Shown: positions 30,051 to 42,571 of the stretch, piece after piece
How the letters are laid out: every line of letters begins with the position of its first letter
Numbering within the stretch: the stretch's first letter is position 1
Source: Bactericera cockerelli
Taxonomy: Eukaryota > Arthropoda > Insecta > Hemiptera > Triozidae
Assembly (NCBI GenBank): GCA_024516035.1
Contig: CM044958.1
Location: forward strand, 40,634,099-40,698,098
Length of the DNA stretch: 64,000 nucleotides
Reading direction: 5' to 3'
Made by a program: the position numbers and the translations under genes
The notes under the pieces: model-generated
Seen by the model: only the letters and a program-made list of their open reading frames with translations
Databases searched by the model: none
Told to the model about the DNA's origin: nothing

Positions 30051-30342
30051 CACGTTGAGCGCCGCATGATTTTGAGGTAAACTTTTGTCTGTTCCAAGCA
30101 AAAATTGGTCAATTTTCAAAATCACTCATCTCAGCTAAAAAATAAGATTGCTTAGAACCAAGACCATCGTTATAGCTCTGTTCCACGGCAATAATTCCTT
30201 CATAAGAAATACATTGATACAACACCCCCATAGGGGCTTAGTTTACATAAACTGAAGTCATATTTTAAAGCCCCCATATGGGTTTAGGTACCAGTTGATA
30301 GTATAGAAAAAGCCCCCATGGGGTCCTGCGGCGCTCAACGTG
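30051..30342. mobile_element. piggyBac-type MITE with TTAA duplication
   Basis: Terminal inverted repeats CACGTTGAGCGCCGCA and TGCGGCGCTCAACGTG are bounded by TTAA on both sides (30047-30050, 30343-30346), the target of piggyBac-family elements. It is 292 bp and non-coding, with internal CCCCCATA-GGG motifs repeated three times. Confidence 0.88.
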
Positions 30343-30346
30343 TTAA

Positions 30347-31287
30347 AATAGTATGCATGTATATGTATAATGTGCTCCAAGTAGGTTTGATTCTAACATT
30401 GTTATCATGAGGAAGAGAGATCTGAGAAATGCCGACTCCAAAGCTTCATATTCACAGAATTCTCATCAGAAATCTTTATAGAAAAACTAATTGAAAATTG
30501 CGTTATGGAAACTACATTACTGAACTTATTGCAACCTTCTAAATAAAGTAAAAAGAAATTATTGAATTTACGACAAGCGAATAAGATAATAGTGTACCTA
30601 CAATTTTCAGATATCAGAAAGGCAGTTTTCATCTTTTTTACGTATAACCAGTTAAGTAAGTTATAGGTGTGTCATTCGCTGGAAAAATCGAACTTTGAAG
30701 CAGGCTGATTGCAATTATTGTGGTTTTCCTAAATTTCATGGATCACGGGATCACGGCGTTCAAGATGTAAACACCTATATCGCCTGCTCATTTTTTCAAA
30801 CCTGTGTAATGAGTATACTGCAAATACATAGGTACTGAACCTATTCTCCAGAGAAATTTGAGAAGGTTAAGAAAATATAATATTATAAGTACAATTATGC
30901 AGAGATAAGCAGGCCAGTCCGCGAGTGAGATGTTCGCAAAATCGTCATGCCCACTTTTTTGCTCACTTCTTAAAAGTAAACAAACAAATCAAAAATGCTA
31001 GAGGAAAAATTGTGCTGATAATTGCAAGAAAATGTCCGTCCATCTTTTATTCTGGAGCGGGCTGTTTTTTTCTAGTAGGCGTCTGAAATTATATTAAAGC
31101 ACATACATTTCTCTGCAATTCTCCATAGGTATCTCGACTAAAAAGGGTGACTCCGGAAAATCAGTATTAAAAGTTGCTTAATTAAATTATAATAATAATA
31201 ATAAATACCCGGTGTGCGGGAGTATATTTACGCCCTATTTACAATGTCGTCAATAATACTAGTAATATAATAACAAAATATCCAGAA
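30347..31287. other. AT-rich non-genic DNA
   Basis: A 75-codon minus-strand frame (30405-30632) has no recognisable motif. Confidence 0.35.
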
Positions 31288-31500
31288 AGCCTCCGTGACG
31301 TAACGGTTGTGACTAGTGCCCGTAGTACAGAGATTCTGTGTTCGATTCCCGGTTGGGGCAGATTTTCATACGGAAAATTCTGTTCCCTCCGAATACGTGA
31401 GTCTGGCATTTCCAGCCCTACCCAGGCTGGGTGAAGTTAATGTCAGTAGCTGGTACGATCTCCAGCGAATGGAGGGTGAAACCCCCGTTCTATAACTGTC
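31288..31500 (+). mobile_element. SINE family C
   Basis: Head AGCCTCCGTGACGTAACGGT, B box GTTCGATTCCCGG, core CCCAGGCTGGGTGAAGTTAA and GCGAATGGAGGGTGAAACCC. Confidence 0.85.
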
Positions 31501-31552
31501 TCAAATCAGGACGCTAAAAGAAAATAGAATAAATGAACACGAAAGAAGCCTA

Positions 31553-31705
31553 GACTAATCTGTCACTGCAGTCAAGCAACAACCAGCGAGGTTAGGACTT
31601 GGATACATGACTATTCAAATTTGAGATTACTGTGTGTAGCTGGTAGGTATGTTTCCAGCGAGTGGAAGGTAGATTTCCGATCTAGATATGACCTCAGCAG
31701 TAAAA
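31553..31705 (+). mobile_element. 5S-derived SINE, diverged
   Basis: 5S-like GTCAAGCAACAACCAGCGAG and GACTTGGATACATGACTATTC, then core-like GTAGCTGGTAGG and GAGTGGAAGGTAGA. Confidence 0.65.
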
Positions 31706-31887
31706 GGACCTTAGGGCATTAGTAATGTCATTTGGAGTACTTTAGATTGTTCTAAACTAAATGATGTTATGTCCATAAAAAAGGACGTTGAATTTAATAT
31801 TAAAGAATATAAAAAAAATCTTACCTTATCTCTTATCCATAAATGTATTATATTCAGATCTCCGAGTATTATAAGATATTTTGTATA

Positions 31888-31985
31888 ATACTAGTGACCG
31901 AACATTTGTAATTTGGAGGTTAGTGGTTCAAGTCCCGAGTTAAAAAAAGAAGTTAATAGAGCAAGTTTGAGTACGTATTTTGCCT
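31888..31985 (+). mobile_element. SINE family A, fragment
   Basis: TAATTTGGAGGTTAGTGG, B box GGTTCAAGTCC and AGAGCAAGTTTGAGTA are retained. The left head is lost. Confidence 0.65.
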
Positions 31986-34175
31986 AACAGAAATATGGTA
32001 CTTTTTGTTTATTGAGTAGATTCGTAGCCGTAGAAAGCAAGCCTATTTTTTTATTTTTATTATTAGCAATTTTTTGTTTTTAAATTTTATTATAAATTAA
32101 TATTGTCTGAGGTGTTACTAGACGGTCCAACCAATAAGGTCCCAGCAAAACGGAGGTATTCACCCTGTTAGAAAACCATTCCCAGTTTCTATCACTTTAC
32201 CGTAGAATAATATAACACAAGTTTAAAATATTATACTTTTTTATTATTATTACTTTTCCCCATTGTTCTCCAAGGCTCATTATTATTCCTAACTTTTATT
32301 AGAGAGACTATTCTCATTTATTCTCGAGTACCTTCCTCTTTTATTTGCTTGCACAAGGGTATTCCTACTCTCTTTTTTCCATCTAGGAAGCTAGGATACA
32401 TAAATCTAGGCACGTAGAAAGGGCCAGGCTAAAAATACCCCTTCTATACGAGGAAATGAGTTGAAGTAGGTCGGCGGAATTGTACGCCTCAGTACGGTTA
32501 CCAAATATCAACGTTAACTAAGCAACTGTAATATTTTTAACAGAAACATTTGATTTTGAGTATCTTAGAATGGAACTTTACTATTCATATTTTATGTTCT
32601 GTTTATTGATTGACAGTTAGGTACTTTATTATAAATAATAATAAAATAAATGTGTTTCTTTGTGGTTTTTTAGTGCTTAGCACAGAATCATAGGATTTTT
32701 TAGTCTCTTTTTACCATCGCAAACAAGTTGCCTTATAATTTACAATATTTGGACATAGGTACATAATTATTCAAACATTTGACACGGTTTTCTTTCTTAC
32801 TTTGTCTAATGTCATTTTTTAGGTAATTCAATTTCATGTTTTATTTTTAATATCTATTTTATATTATAATATCACTGTGTCTGCAAAATTATTGTAAACT
32901 TTCCTTCTGGAATTTTAAAAAATACAATTTACAATTATACAAAATAAACAATAACAACTGAGTAGGGGTATAAAACAATAGAAGCTAGCCTCCGTGCTAT
33001 CTTATGCTAATTGCTACATCCTATAGTGACACAGATTTTTTTTTAAATTGAATGCATAATAAATTGGGATTTCTCCAGAAACTAGTTAGATTAATATTTC
33101 CTATTATTTAAAATCTATTCTCAAATTGGACTGGAGTCAAAGAAAGTTTTCAATAAATATTTTCAAAAGTTTAATAATGAAAACGATAATTGAATTAATT
33201 CAGGAACATGGTTGATTCCATGACTGGTTCTATGGTATTCTACATTTTCAGTAGATATTGATAAATTTATTTTACCGGTAAATAACAGTGTTGTCACAAA
33301 AAGTTTACTTGAAAGTTATTTTGGCAATGTTATACATAATTAGATTAATTAGGAATCAGTTGATAATGGTGAACTAAATAAAATTATAGTAGAGGAAAAC
33401 TTTTGCTTGGTTGAGCAGATTTTTTGGCTCCGACTTTCAGACGCGTTCTGTAGATGCCTGCTTTCCGGCAGACTGACTCCACACGTTAAACCAGAGAAGC
33501 ACGTGGTTGTTCTTATTTATTTCTACGAGTATTTGAATAATATTATTAACAACATTATTACATACCGGTACTTGCATTATACTTCCAAAATAAGTCCCTT
33601 GTTCGAAACCTGCCTGCGAATCATTAATATACTTTTGCATGTCTGTGTCCACACACTTTTCGTCATTGAAAAAACATTATTTATTTACTTTAAGGAGTAG
33701 GAATACATATACATTTATTTATATATCGATAGTGAAATGACCAGAAACAGAAAATCTAAACAGTTGAGTTCCAAAAGTGGTAAAGGCATTTAGTACTAAC
33801 GCTGCGATAGTACACCCAAACTATTGGATTTACTTTTGTTTTACCTCAGAAAATTCATTCTTTAAAATGTATTCCTTTTTATGTCGATCTTATTAGGTAC
33901 CTAAGTTTCTTACAAAATATGAAAGTAAGACATAATTACTCATAATGAATTGATTGAACGTATTCCATAATCATAGTCAAAATTTTCCACCGCCCTAGTG
34001 GAAAATCGTAGACACTGGTTCAAACACCACCCTGTATCCCATTTCTAGATGCACATCCTGAGTCCTGACACATTTGTCTCGTCGTTAATAATAAAATCTA
34101 TTCCCAACAATATTCACAGGAAAAAGTGAGACAGAATACAGAAAAGTCAATTATTTTCTCTGGATTCAATGTGCG
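31986..34175. other. AT-rich non-genic DNA
   Basis: No gene is supported. A 97-codon plus frame (33407-33700) overlaps a minus frame, and neither shows a domain. Confidence 0.4.
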
Positions 34176-34224
34176 AGGGAGAGAGAGAGAAGAGGAGGGG
34201 GGAGAGAGAGAGAGAGAGAGAGAG
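34176..34224. repeat. GA microsatellite
   Basis: (GA)n in two blocks separated by AGAGGAGGGGGG. Confidence 0.95.
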
Positions 34225-36111
34225 TTTTTAATAGGTAAAAAAGTGTTTTAGCAAATGAATAGAATAGATGGTAATGGTCAAGGTGATTGTACAGAGGATA
34301 AACGGTTTTAGAATTTGACGTTTCTGAACATGGGTATAGGAGCAGGAGAGATATTATAGTAAGTATTTCCAGGGCTGAATAGAAGGAGGTCAAGGAGGCG
34401 ATACTAGGGTCAGTACTCAGTAGTTAATGTACATTTAGACCTCCCCACTTGAGAATGCCAAGGAGCATCCGAAATTGTGGGCCCCCACACCCACACAACC
34501 TGATTGAAATTTGGAGCCTCAAGCCACTCCACAGTAAAAGTTTTTTTCTCAAGTTAAAAAAGAGTGACCATTATCAGATACTAGTTACAATAGATAGTTA
34601 TTATTTTAATTTCTAAGAAATGTAGCCTTATTTTTTCATTTGTCTCTGGTTGAAAGATTTATAGGAGAGTTACATGTATTAAGAATTGCTGCAGAAGTAG
34701 ATGAGAAGATAATATATTATGTAGTCCTCTCTATAATAAAATGTTAGTTTGATAAGAATTTTAAATATTCAAAGAACTAATTAATTTGATTTCAATGTTT
34801 TACACTTCCAAGATCTGTGTTTAACTGTGTGCACACTGCACAGGTTCCAGCATTTAGCGCTCTGTTCCGATCCTGGCTATCTTGCTGACAAGATGAAAGT
34901 GTGCGGGCAGAGTATAAAAAAGCTTCATTGTTCACGACGGAAAACAAAAGCGCATTGTTACAAAAAAGTTGACCCCCCCTAGGTACTGTGGCAAGGGTTT
35001 ACGGAATTTGAAAGTAATTGTTTCTGATTGGATCGGAGAGAGCTGGGTGACAATAGAGTCTGTTTATATCGCGGCGACCGTGGTGTTAACACGAGTGTAT
35101 TCCAGTAACAGGAGTGTAGGCACACTTTATCTAACAGAGATTTCAATCTGCGGATTTTTTTAGTAATAGTGCATTGCATTAAAAGTAGTCTAACCAAAGA
35201 GTTTGATTGACCAATTTTCGGGTGAATATTTGGAGATTTTTTGCGTAGGATGTGAGTTCTGACAAATAATTTGAGCCTGTCCAAATCGCCAATGAGATTA
35301 ATATATTCGCCAGAATTAATGCAGCGCTAAGTACACCCAATCCCATATTTCAAATTTCCAAAAAAAAACCCGAAAATGAAATATGTCCAGGACAATTAAT
35401 AAAAAAAGTCCCACCAATGGCTTCTATGCTGATTGAATGACGACTATTCTTTATCAGGACAACTGGATGGGATTTGATTTATATCCCGTCATCATTTATA
35501 TTTTTTGGCAAATTTCAATTATGTACTTGATCATCATTCTATCTACCTCCCAGTAGAACATTAGTCAGAATTTCTCTACCTATAGCTGATATGTATATCA
35601 ATATATTATTGTATTGTTATATTTACTAATGGTATAAAGGTAGGTCCCAGAGTGATAGAAAATAATGAGAAAGAGAGATAGAGAGAGTGAGGAATAATAT
35701 CGAAGTATGAGAGACATCTCCAACATTAGCTCAGGAGTTGACCTTACACCTGCAGGCTACTGAAAGGTGCAGGCAGAAGTTAGTAACAATATATGTACGA
35801 GTAGATTATGTGCCAAAGTTATAATTTTGATTTATAGCACGGCTTATATGGAGTGTTCCACAGTTTGTTATCAGGTATTTAAACTTTCTGAACGTAAGCT
35901 ACCCATGTGGGCAGTTCTCCTTCCTTTTTGCTCATAATAATACTATTAATAGAAAAATATACCCCAGTTTTTCTCAAGACTGGTAGCACTCCTAAGAACG
36001 TCATGGGAAAGGAGATTCGATATTGATGACAAATGCAGAATATGTAAGCAAATAATTCAGTGAAACTATTGGATATTTGTCCTCTTGTCCAGTCTTAGCA
36101 GATTCTGTGTA
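34225..36111. other. Non-genic DNA
   Basis: 34830-35160 is less AT-rich and has a TATA-like GTATAAAAAAGC at about 34912, but no frame follows it. No gene is supported. Confidence 0.35.
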
Positions 36112-36365
36112 TCAAGGTAGACATAATCAAGTTACTAATTAATTTTTCTGTCGATCAAGGTAGACATAATCAAGTTACTAAATTGATTTTTCTGTCGATC
36201 GAGGTAGACATAATCAAGTTACTAAATTAATTTTTCTGTCGATCAAGGTAGACATAATCAAGTTACTAAATTAATTTTTCTGTCGATCGAGGTAGACATA
36301 ATCAAGTTACTAAATTAATTTTTCTGTCGATCGAGGTAGACATAATCAAGTTACTAAATTAATAA
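36112..36365. repeat. 44-bp minisatellite, about 5.7 copies
   Basis: GGTAGACATAATCAAGTTAC starts at 36116, 36159, 36203, 36247, 36291 and 36335. The first unit is 43 bp and the rest 44. Units alternate between TCGATCAAGG and TCGATCGAGG. Confidence 0.95.
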
Positions 36366-36479
36366 ATCAAGTATTAGCAAATAAATATGATCTTATATAT
36401 CTTATCCTCCTAACTTACTGATACACCCCAGAGCTTGTAATCTAGTCTCGAGACTATTAAATATACTGGTATAGAACCA

Positions 36480-36800
36480 CCTTAACCGACAGAACAGTTG
36501 CGTACAATAGACCAGACATCATCTACAAAAATAAACAAGATCAGAAAGCCATCCTGATTGACATTTGATTGCTTTTCAACCACAAACAACATAGAAAAGA
36601 CGGAAGTAGAAAAAATTAGAAAATATGAAGACTTGGAATATATTATGATATGAATCGAACATGGAAATTGAACAACATCTCAATAATCATTGAACAACAT
36701 CTCAATAACTTATTGTAATATCCCTGAAGGCGTAAAATCAGGGTAGTTTTGAGAAAATTTGAAAATATTGGACATGCGACTGATGCGACAGTCAGTAAAG
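36480..36800 (+). pseudogene. R2-like LINE relic: restriction-like endonuclease region
   Basis: From 36494, TVAYNRPDIIYKNKQD and QKAILIDI then a stop. In a shifted frame, NNIEKTEVEKIRKYEDLEY follows (about 36582-36640). This is the pattern of the C-terminal restriction-enzyme-like endonuclease of R2/R4-type LINEs: RPD, 14 residues, D, then EKIxKYxDL. The frameshift, stops and missing reverse transcriptase mean it is dead. The group assignment beyond that is uncertain. Confidence 0.65.
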
Positions 36801-36884
36801 ACTACTATCCAGAGAAGTGTGATTTTGCAGACATGCCAGCTTGTGTGCAAATGTTTAATTAAACAATTTATTTTAATATTGGAG

Positions 36885-37095
36885 ATACGCCAACGGTTGT
36901 GACTACTGCCCGTAGTCTAGAGATCCCGAGTTCGATCCCGGTTGGAGGCGTTGGAGCAGACTTTTCGAAGAAAATTCTGTTCCCTTGAAACATGTGAGGC
37001 TGACATATCCGGCCCTACCCAGGCTGGGTGAGGTTAATGAGGGTAGCTGATACGATTCCCAGCGAATGGAGGGTAACCCAAATGTATGATCAAAT
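36885..37095 (+). mobile_element. SINE family C
   Basis: CGGTTGTGACTACTGCCCGT, B box GTTCGATCCCGG, core CCCAGGCTGGGTGAGGTTAA and CAGCGAATGGAGGGTA. There is a small insertion next to the B box (GAGGCGTTGG). Confidence 0.85.
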
Positions 37096-38693
37096 TATTC
37101 TATTAAAAACTAATTTAAAAGGTCAATCCACACATATAATACTAAAAATTGTTCGAGAAAATTATTCAGCGATGCTTCACACACTCAACCCTTATTAATA
37201 GTTCTCTTTTAGCTTTTCATGATTACTGGATAATAAATACATAATAAACAATGACAATTTAAATGTTGATATATGTAAGGTGTTCCATAAATCTAGCAAT
37301 GTCAGACAGGTTCACCTAAAGTACAGAGCTTTGCTTTCTTGCCCGAGTCCATTACGACGGTCTTGTGAGATAATAGAGTGATGAATGGCCTGTATTCGGA
37401 CTTTACAATACTGTACCTAGGGCATTCTCAAATCCTGAGAGTATTCGATGAGTGGCTCTGTGTTTGTACACTTATAACTACTCCAGAATTATTGTTTTTA
37501 CCTGTTTTTCTAAATTAAATATTATCATAACAGAATGATATTAAACAACTTTTGAAGGTGTGAAAATAGAGCAGACCTTCTTTTTCATGTTCCCTAGAAT
37601 ATAATCTCCATCTTATTCCCTACCTTGAACTCACAAATTCTAGAACATGACACAAAATTGACATAAAAAGTAGGTATACTATTTCAAATGAGGGTCCAAT
37701 AATAAATTAGGCTCAATGAAAGGAAAAAAATGTAACTCCATAATATTTTCATGTCCATTAAATATTGATATCACGCCAATATGAATAGAATTGGTGTGAA
37801 AACCAATCATAACCTCCCTTTCCAAGAGGGTTCAATAGAATATTATTGAATTTGATTAATCCAATCCTTGTGCTTACATTTGACTACCGCCCCTCGTGAA
37901 CATTTTAGATGCATTTTTAGTGTAAACCCTCCTTTCATTTTTCTTCCCTTCTAATAAGGTATTTTTATTGATTTTAAAAAAAAATTCCTAGTGTAAAAAA
38001 TGTTCACTAGAGATCGCCACTGTACACTCTCCCATATTTTCGTTAGGAAAAAGTTCAAGAATCTGTCCATAGATTTCGTTAGTTAATACTCTGTTCCACC
38101 AATTCGTCAGTTTCATTTTTCTTTCCGTTATAAAATTAAAATTTAGTACCCTTTATTTGTATTACACAAATACTGCTGGTTACAACCCCGCCCTTTAGGT
38201 AGGACATTATTGTTATTTTCTTTTTTACTTTTTTCTTCTTCTTCTTCTTCTTCTTCTTTTCTTAATTTTATACTCTTACAATTGTACTTTGTTCTCCTAA
38301 TAAAGCTTTAAAAAAAAAAAAAAAAAGATGTTGTAAGTTTAGTGAAATGTCCCGAATCTGCTGGAATAGCACTTTGTATTTTCTGCAATAATGCAGACCA
38401 AACTGACTGCTTCTGTAGTCACTATATTAGAGATTTACCTAATTTTTTTTCGTGTCTAGCTAAACAAAGTGTTTGAAACACAGTCGCATAGGATGCTATC
38501 ATTTTTCTCAAATTACCTCTGTTGCAATCTTATTTTGTAATTATTTGGCTCTAAGTGCAAAAAATATGATAATACAAAATAAAATCTACAAGAATCAGTT
38601 CTTAATTTTTTTTTCAGTTCAAAACAGATGGTAGTAGAATCATTACTTCATCAAGAAAATATTACTATACAAAACACTTACAGTCTGTCTGGG
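37096..38693. other. AT-rich non-genic DNA
   Basis: Contains a CTT microsatellite (about 38236-38260) and an AATAAAGC word just before an A17 run (38310-38326), which may be the 3' end of a retroposed transcript. I recognise no body. Confidence 0.4.
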
Positions 38694-38783
38694 GGACCTT
38701 GTCAATTATTAGCCTCCTTGTAAAGACAGTGGGTAGAAGTGTCTGGCTACCATCGTTCACGATGACGCTACCCTATGATGATG
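38694..38783 (-). repeat. Dispersed repeat family F, minus strand
   Basis: Inverse of the 13798 and 54346 copies (TAAAGACAGTGGGTAGAAGT, GTCTGGCTACCATCGTTCAC). Confidence 0.75.
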
Positions 38784-38899
38784 AAAACACTTAAATAACA
38801 TCCTTGGGCAGTTTACTGGTCTCTCCATCTATACTTCTGGTCTATTGTTTTTGTTCATAACATAAATAATGTGATATTATAATGATACCTACCTACTTC

Positions 38900-39121
38900 T
38901 AGTTTTTGGGTTTAACGTCACTTTCAACTGCATGGTCATATCACGACGGGGGTGTTACCCTCCATTCGCAGGAAACTCACAAACCAGCTACCCACAATGA
39001 GCTCACCCAGCCTGGGTTGGACCGTAATGCCAGCCTCACAAAGTCTTCACCTCTCTGGACGTTGCTTAACTTCGGTGATCCTACGAGAACCGGTGCATGC
39101 AACGCGCCATGGACGCTGGCT
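38900..39121 (-). mobile_element. 5S-derived SINE
   Basis: Starts on the minus strand with AGCCAGCGTCCATGGCGCGT and the 5S-like segments, then core and the tail GTTGAAAGTGACGTTAAACC (inverse at about 38908-38927). Confidence 0.8.
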
Positions 39122-39234
39122 AAATATGTTTATTTTTTTAAGCAGGTACGAATGTATTTTTTAAGTTTTTTTTTTTGTACCATGATGTGGTCGGTGAGCA
39201 TCAGTAGTTATGTATTTCTTCTTCTTTCATCTAT

Positions 39235-39370
39235 CCTTTTCTCGAACCTACTTAGGGTCCGCATCGATCAACGATTTTGATATGGTTGAGGTCAGTTGGT
39301 TATGTATGTGTATGTGTATGCCACACAAATTTTACTGTTGGATGCCTTTCTAACGCCAAAACTGTTAAGG
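39235..39370 (-). repeat. SINE C-type tail fragment
   Basis: TTGGATGCCTTTCTAACGCC with TATGGTTGAGGTCAGTTGG matches the tail region of the SINE C copy at 7925-8258. Confidence 0.55.
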
Positions 39371-39561
39371 GCGCCAAACGATATGTGATATTGTCTTTTG
39401 GCTGGTAACGTATTTGTTTAAAGTCACCAAACTAATTTCAGAGATTTGTCATTTCCACTAATTTTAAATTATTTTACCGTCGTGATATGATATTGAACAT
39501 GCAGTTGAAAGCGACGATAAAAACAAATTAAAAAAAAAAAGTTATTACATCTTATCTCATT

Positions 39562-39680
39562 TCAGAGATTTGTCATCTCCACTAATTTTAGAGTTTTGTC
39601 ATCTCCACTAATTTTAGAGTTTTCTCATATCAACTAACTTTAGAGTTTTGTCATGTCCACTAATTTTAGAATTTTGTGAT
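39562..39680. repeat. 26-bp minisatellite
   Basis: GTCATCTCCACTAATTTTAG-type units start near 39572, 39598, 39624 and 39650. A single diverged unit lies upstream at about 39440. Confidence 0.85.
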
Positions 39681-39894
39681 CTTTTCTAAAATCAAAGAAT
39701 GCATTCTTATTTCCTGTGTCTCTAAAGTGCCAAATTTTTGACAAATGCACGTAGAATAAATAAATGTTTTTTTACTAGTGCGTATTGCATACTCAAAGTT
39801 TCAAGGCGTCTATGAGATAATTTCTGTATAAAAGGTAAGAGTCATTATTAATTTCATAATATATACCTAGTACTGGTTTCGATCCAGCCGTTAC

Positions 39895-40028
39895 CATCAT
39901 GACATTCCAAGTACTGCGGGATTGCCTTAATTAGTAGCTGGCTTTTGAGTTTGCAGCGATTGAAGGATAAAACCTCTGTCTTGATAATATGACCATGACC
40001 ATGATGTTGTTAAAAGTGACGTAAAGCC
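39895..40028 (+). mobile_element. 5S-SINE core/tail relic
   Basis: TAGTAGCTGGCTTTTGAGTT and ATATGACCATGACCATGATG then GTGACGTAAAG recall the body of the 5S-SINE. The 5S head is not recognisable. Confidence 0.4.
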
Positions 40029-40509
40029 CCCTCCCCCCACAAAAAAGATCATGAAATTTATCCATACGATAACTTTAGCTCTGAAATTAAAATCAGAAAG
40101 TTATATTAGGTATATATGTATAATAAAAAAAGAGACCTGGTAATTTGATTTGGCGGATTGACGTCTTGTGCAGTTAAAAAAATTAAAAATAAGAGCTGCC
40201 TTCGTTAGCTAATTATTTTTATTTTATTTTCCAAGTTAATTCAGATTTTTTTAAAGTGTTTTTCGTTTTGTACCATAGAGTAAAATGACTGTTGTAAAAT
40301 AATGTAAAATAATAGATAGGCCTGCTTTATAAGTCCTGGTTCCAAACTTGTCTTCGTGAGCAAGATAAGGTAGATAAAGCTGGAGAGAATAGGTAGGGCA
40401 TAGCTGATTGAAAGCAAATGGTGATAATTATTTTAAATAATTAACGAATAAAACTCAAGTTAAGTAACATCTTTAGGACTTTCAGTGGGGACGGTCTCGA
40501 CCTTTTGGT
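40029..40509. other. AT-rich non-genic DNA
   Basis: Nothing recognisable. Confidence 0.35.
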
Positions 40510-40705
40510 GATAATAATAATATCGCCTTATTTATACTGCCCGATTAGGACTATTAAAGTCCCATTATTCCAACAGTCATATTATTATGTTCTAAAAATC
40601 CCAAATGAGAGGATAACTTGTCGTGTCCCGGCTGGGGTTAGAACCCGTGATCACTGGAATCTATAGATTCACAGAGTGCCGCCTTTACCACTGGGCTTTA
40701 CCAAT
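40510..40705 (-). mobile_element. SINE family E, minus strand
   Basis: Inverse of the 8581-8786 element: tail TATCGCCTTATTTATACTGC, then CCCGGCTGGGGTTAGAACCC (B box side) and TTACCACTGGGC (A box side). Confidence 0.8.
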
Positions 40706-41242
40706 TACCACCGCCTAACAATAAACATAATCATGAAATCTATTTTTGAAACTTGACATAGGTTAATGCTGTGATTTGTCAAATCCATTCATATACATGA
40801 CCAATATGACCATTTACCATAATAGTCTTGATCAAAAGCCCTCTTAGAAGCAACTACAAAAGCATTTATAGTGCTTACCATAAATTAAATACAGACGACA
40901 GACGGGATCGCACTCTTTTAGGTTCTGTAATTTGGGTGTTGAAAGGTTCACTCAATCTTTGGATTCAAAAATGAGTAGAATAGATAACCTTCGTCAAAAT
41001 AATGGACAGTTTCATTAAGTATATTTAAGAGAAAAGGGCGAAGTTCTGTGATTCTAATGCTAACCAAAAACAAACACAGGTATTATCAATACTATTTAAA
41101 TTTAAAACTTCGATTTTATGTCAATCCGTTTTTCGTGGTGCCCATCCAAAATTTAAATTCACCTTTTTATTTACCTCTGAATAGTAAAACGTTTTATTGA
41201 ACTGTTTTTGTCGTCAGAACGTTAAACTCTTGCCATCAGATA
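40706..41242. other. AT-rich non-genic DNA
   Basis: Nothing recognisable. Confidence 0.35.
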
Positions 41243-41244
41243 TA

Positions 41245-41797
41245 CAGGGTGTCTATAAAGTCCCACCCTACTCCCCTATCTCAAGAACGGCTGAAAATAT
41301 AGAAAAACGCAAAACCCGTAATATATTATTTTTTGGGGGATTAAGTTTTAAAAAGTCCTACAGTGCCAACTGGAGAAGTTTTATCATAGAAACAAATTGA
41401 ATTATATCTTGTTCGAAAGGTCTTGCAATAAGGAATTATTATCAGCAAATTTCATCCTTCTAGAATTTACGGTTAACTAGTTATAGGTCAGAACATAGGC
41501 GTATTAGCCAGGACGGCCGACCCTGTATTTCAAGAACGTTATGTCGTATAGCTCACTGAAATTTGTGGTAATGAACTTCTATAAATAAGGCCTTTAAAAC
41601 AATTTGCCACAAGACATACCATTACATTTAAGATTTTAAAGTTGGTCCGTGCGAAGCATGACAGGGGCAGTGTAGGCAATTTTTTGTTGCTGAAACTTAA
41701 TCCCCCAAAAATTAAGGAATACGGGTTTTCCAGTTTTTCTAAATTTTCAGTAGTTCTTGAGATACATGGGGTGGGGTGGGACTTTATGCACACCCTG
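41245..41797. mobile_element. Mariner-type fold-back MITE
   Basis: Ends CAGGGTGT and ACACCCTG with TA on both sides (41243-41244, 41798-41799). The two halves are inverse copies almost to the centre, for example AAAGTCCCACCC with GGGTGGGACTTTA and GGGGGATTAAGTTT with AAACTTAATCCCCC. It is 553 bp and non-coding. The opposing frames at 41197-41400 and 41539-41793 look alike only because they are the two arms. Confidence 0.85.
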
Positions 41798-41799
41798 TA

Positions 41800-42571
41800 T
41801 TTTGATGTTACGCTAGTGCCAATCTGTAAAATTTTACGTAATAGTGTAGGTACTGATTGAACGGAATGGTATTAGTGTGTGTATATTAATTTTATAAACA
41901 TTACTTATTTAAAAAAAATTATGTAGGTATACTATATAAAGTTATCTGGAGAACGTAGGTAAGTGGTTAATAGTTATACAGAATTCATTTATTTATTTTA
42001 ATATACCTAATTACAATACAGGTAGATGCCCATCACCCAAAAGCATTATAACTACGTCATTACAAATAAATGAGGAAAAAATCCAAGCATTGGTTGGGAT
42101 CGAAACCACCTGTCTTGGATCCATGCTCTGGATTGTTGTCATCATAAGTCTTGCGACGCGACGTAACCACATCGACTACCAATTGGTTTTAAAAAAAATG
42201 TTTTGTAAAATGAAAAAGATACTCAAACAACTACAAAACATTGACAACTTTAGGAACACTTGTAAGCAAATAAACTAATGCCCGGGACCACAATATTGAG
42301 TTTAAAATCCGCGGATTCAAAACTGACTCAAGGTAATCTGTAGTTTAAACCATGTCTACAAGATTTTTTTCTAGATCAGAAACTATCCAATATGGCTACC
42401 AATAAGGTTATTATTAATGCCCTGTCGTGATAAGACCATGCAGTTGAAAACGACATTAAACCTTCACAAATATAAATATACCTAGGTATATTTTTGAGTT
42501 TTGGTTACAAAAATTGATAATAATGCAAAATAATAAAAATTGAAAATTCTGTAATATTCAGCTTATGACTT
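41800..42571. other. AT-rich non-genic DNA, possible old SINE pieces
   Basis: 42060-42180 has a minus-strand B-box-like GGTTTCGATCCC. 42424-42465 resembles the 5S-SINE tail (GACCATGCAGTTGAAAACGA). No gene. Confidence 0.4.

Noticed and set aside
34905..34960. TATA-box promoter (GTATAAAAAAGC)
   Set aside because: No coherent coding region or RNA gene follows.
41197..41860. Two similar opposing small proteins
   Set aside because: They are the two arms of a fold-back MITE read from each side.
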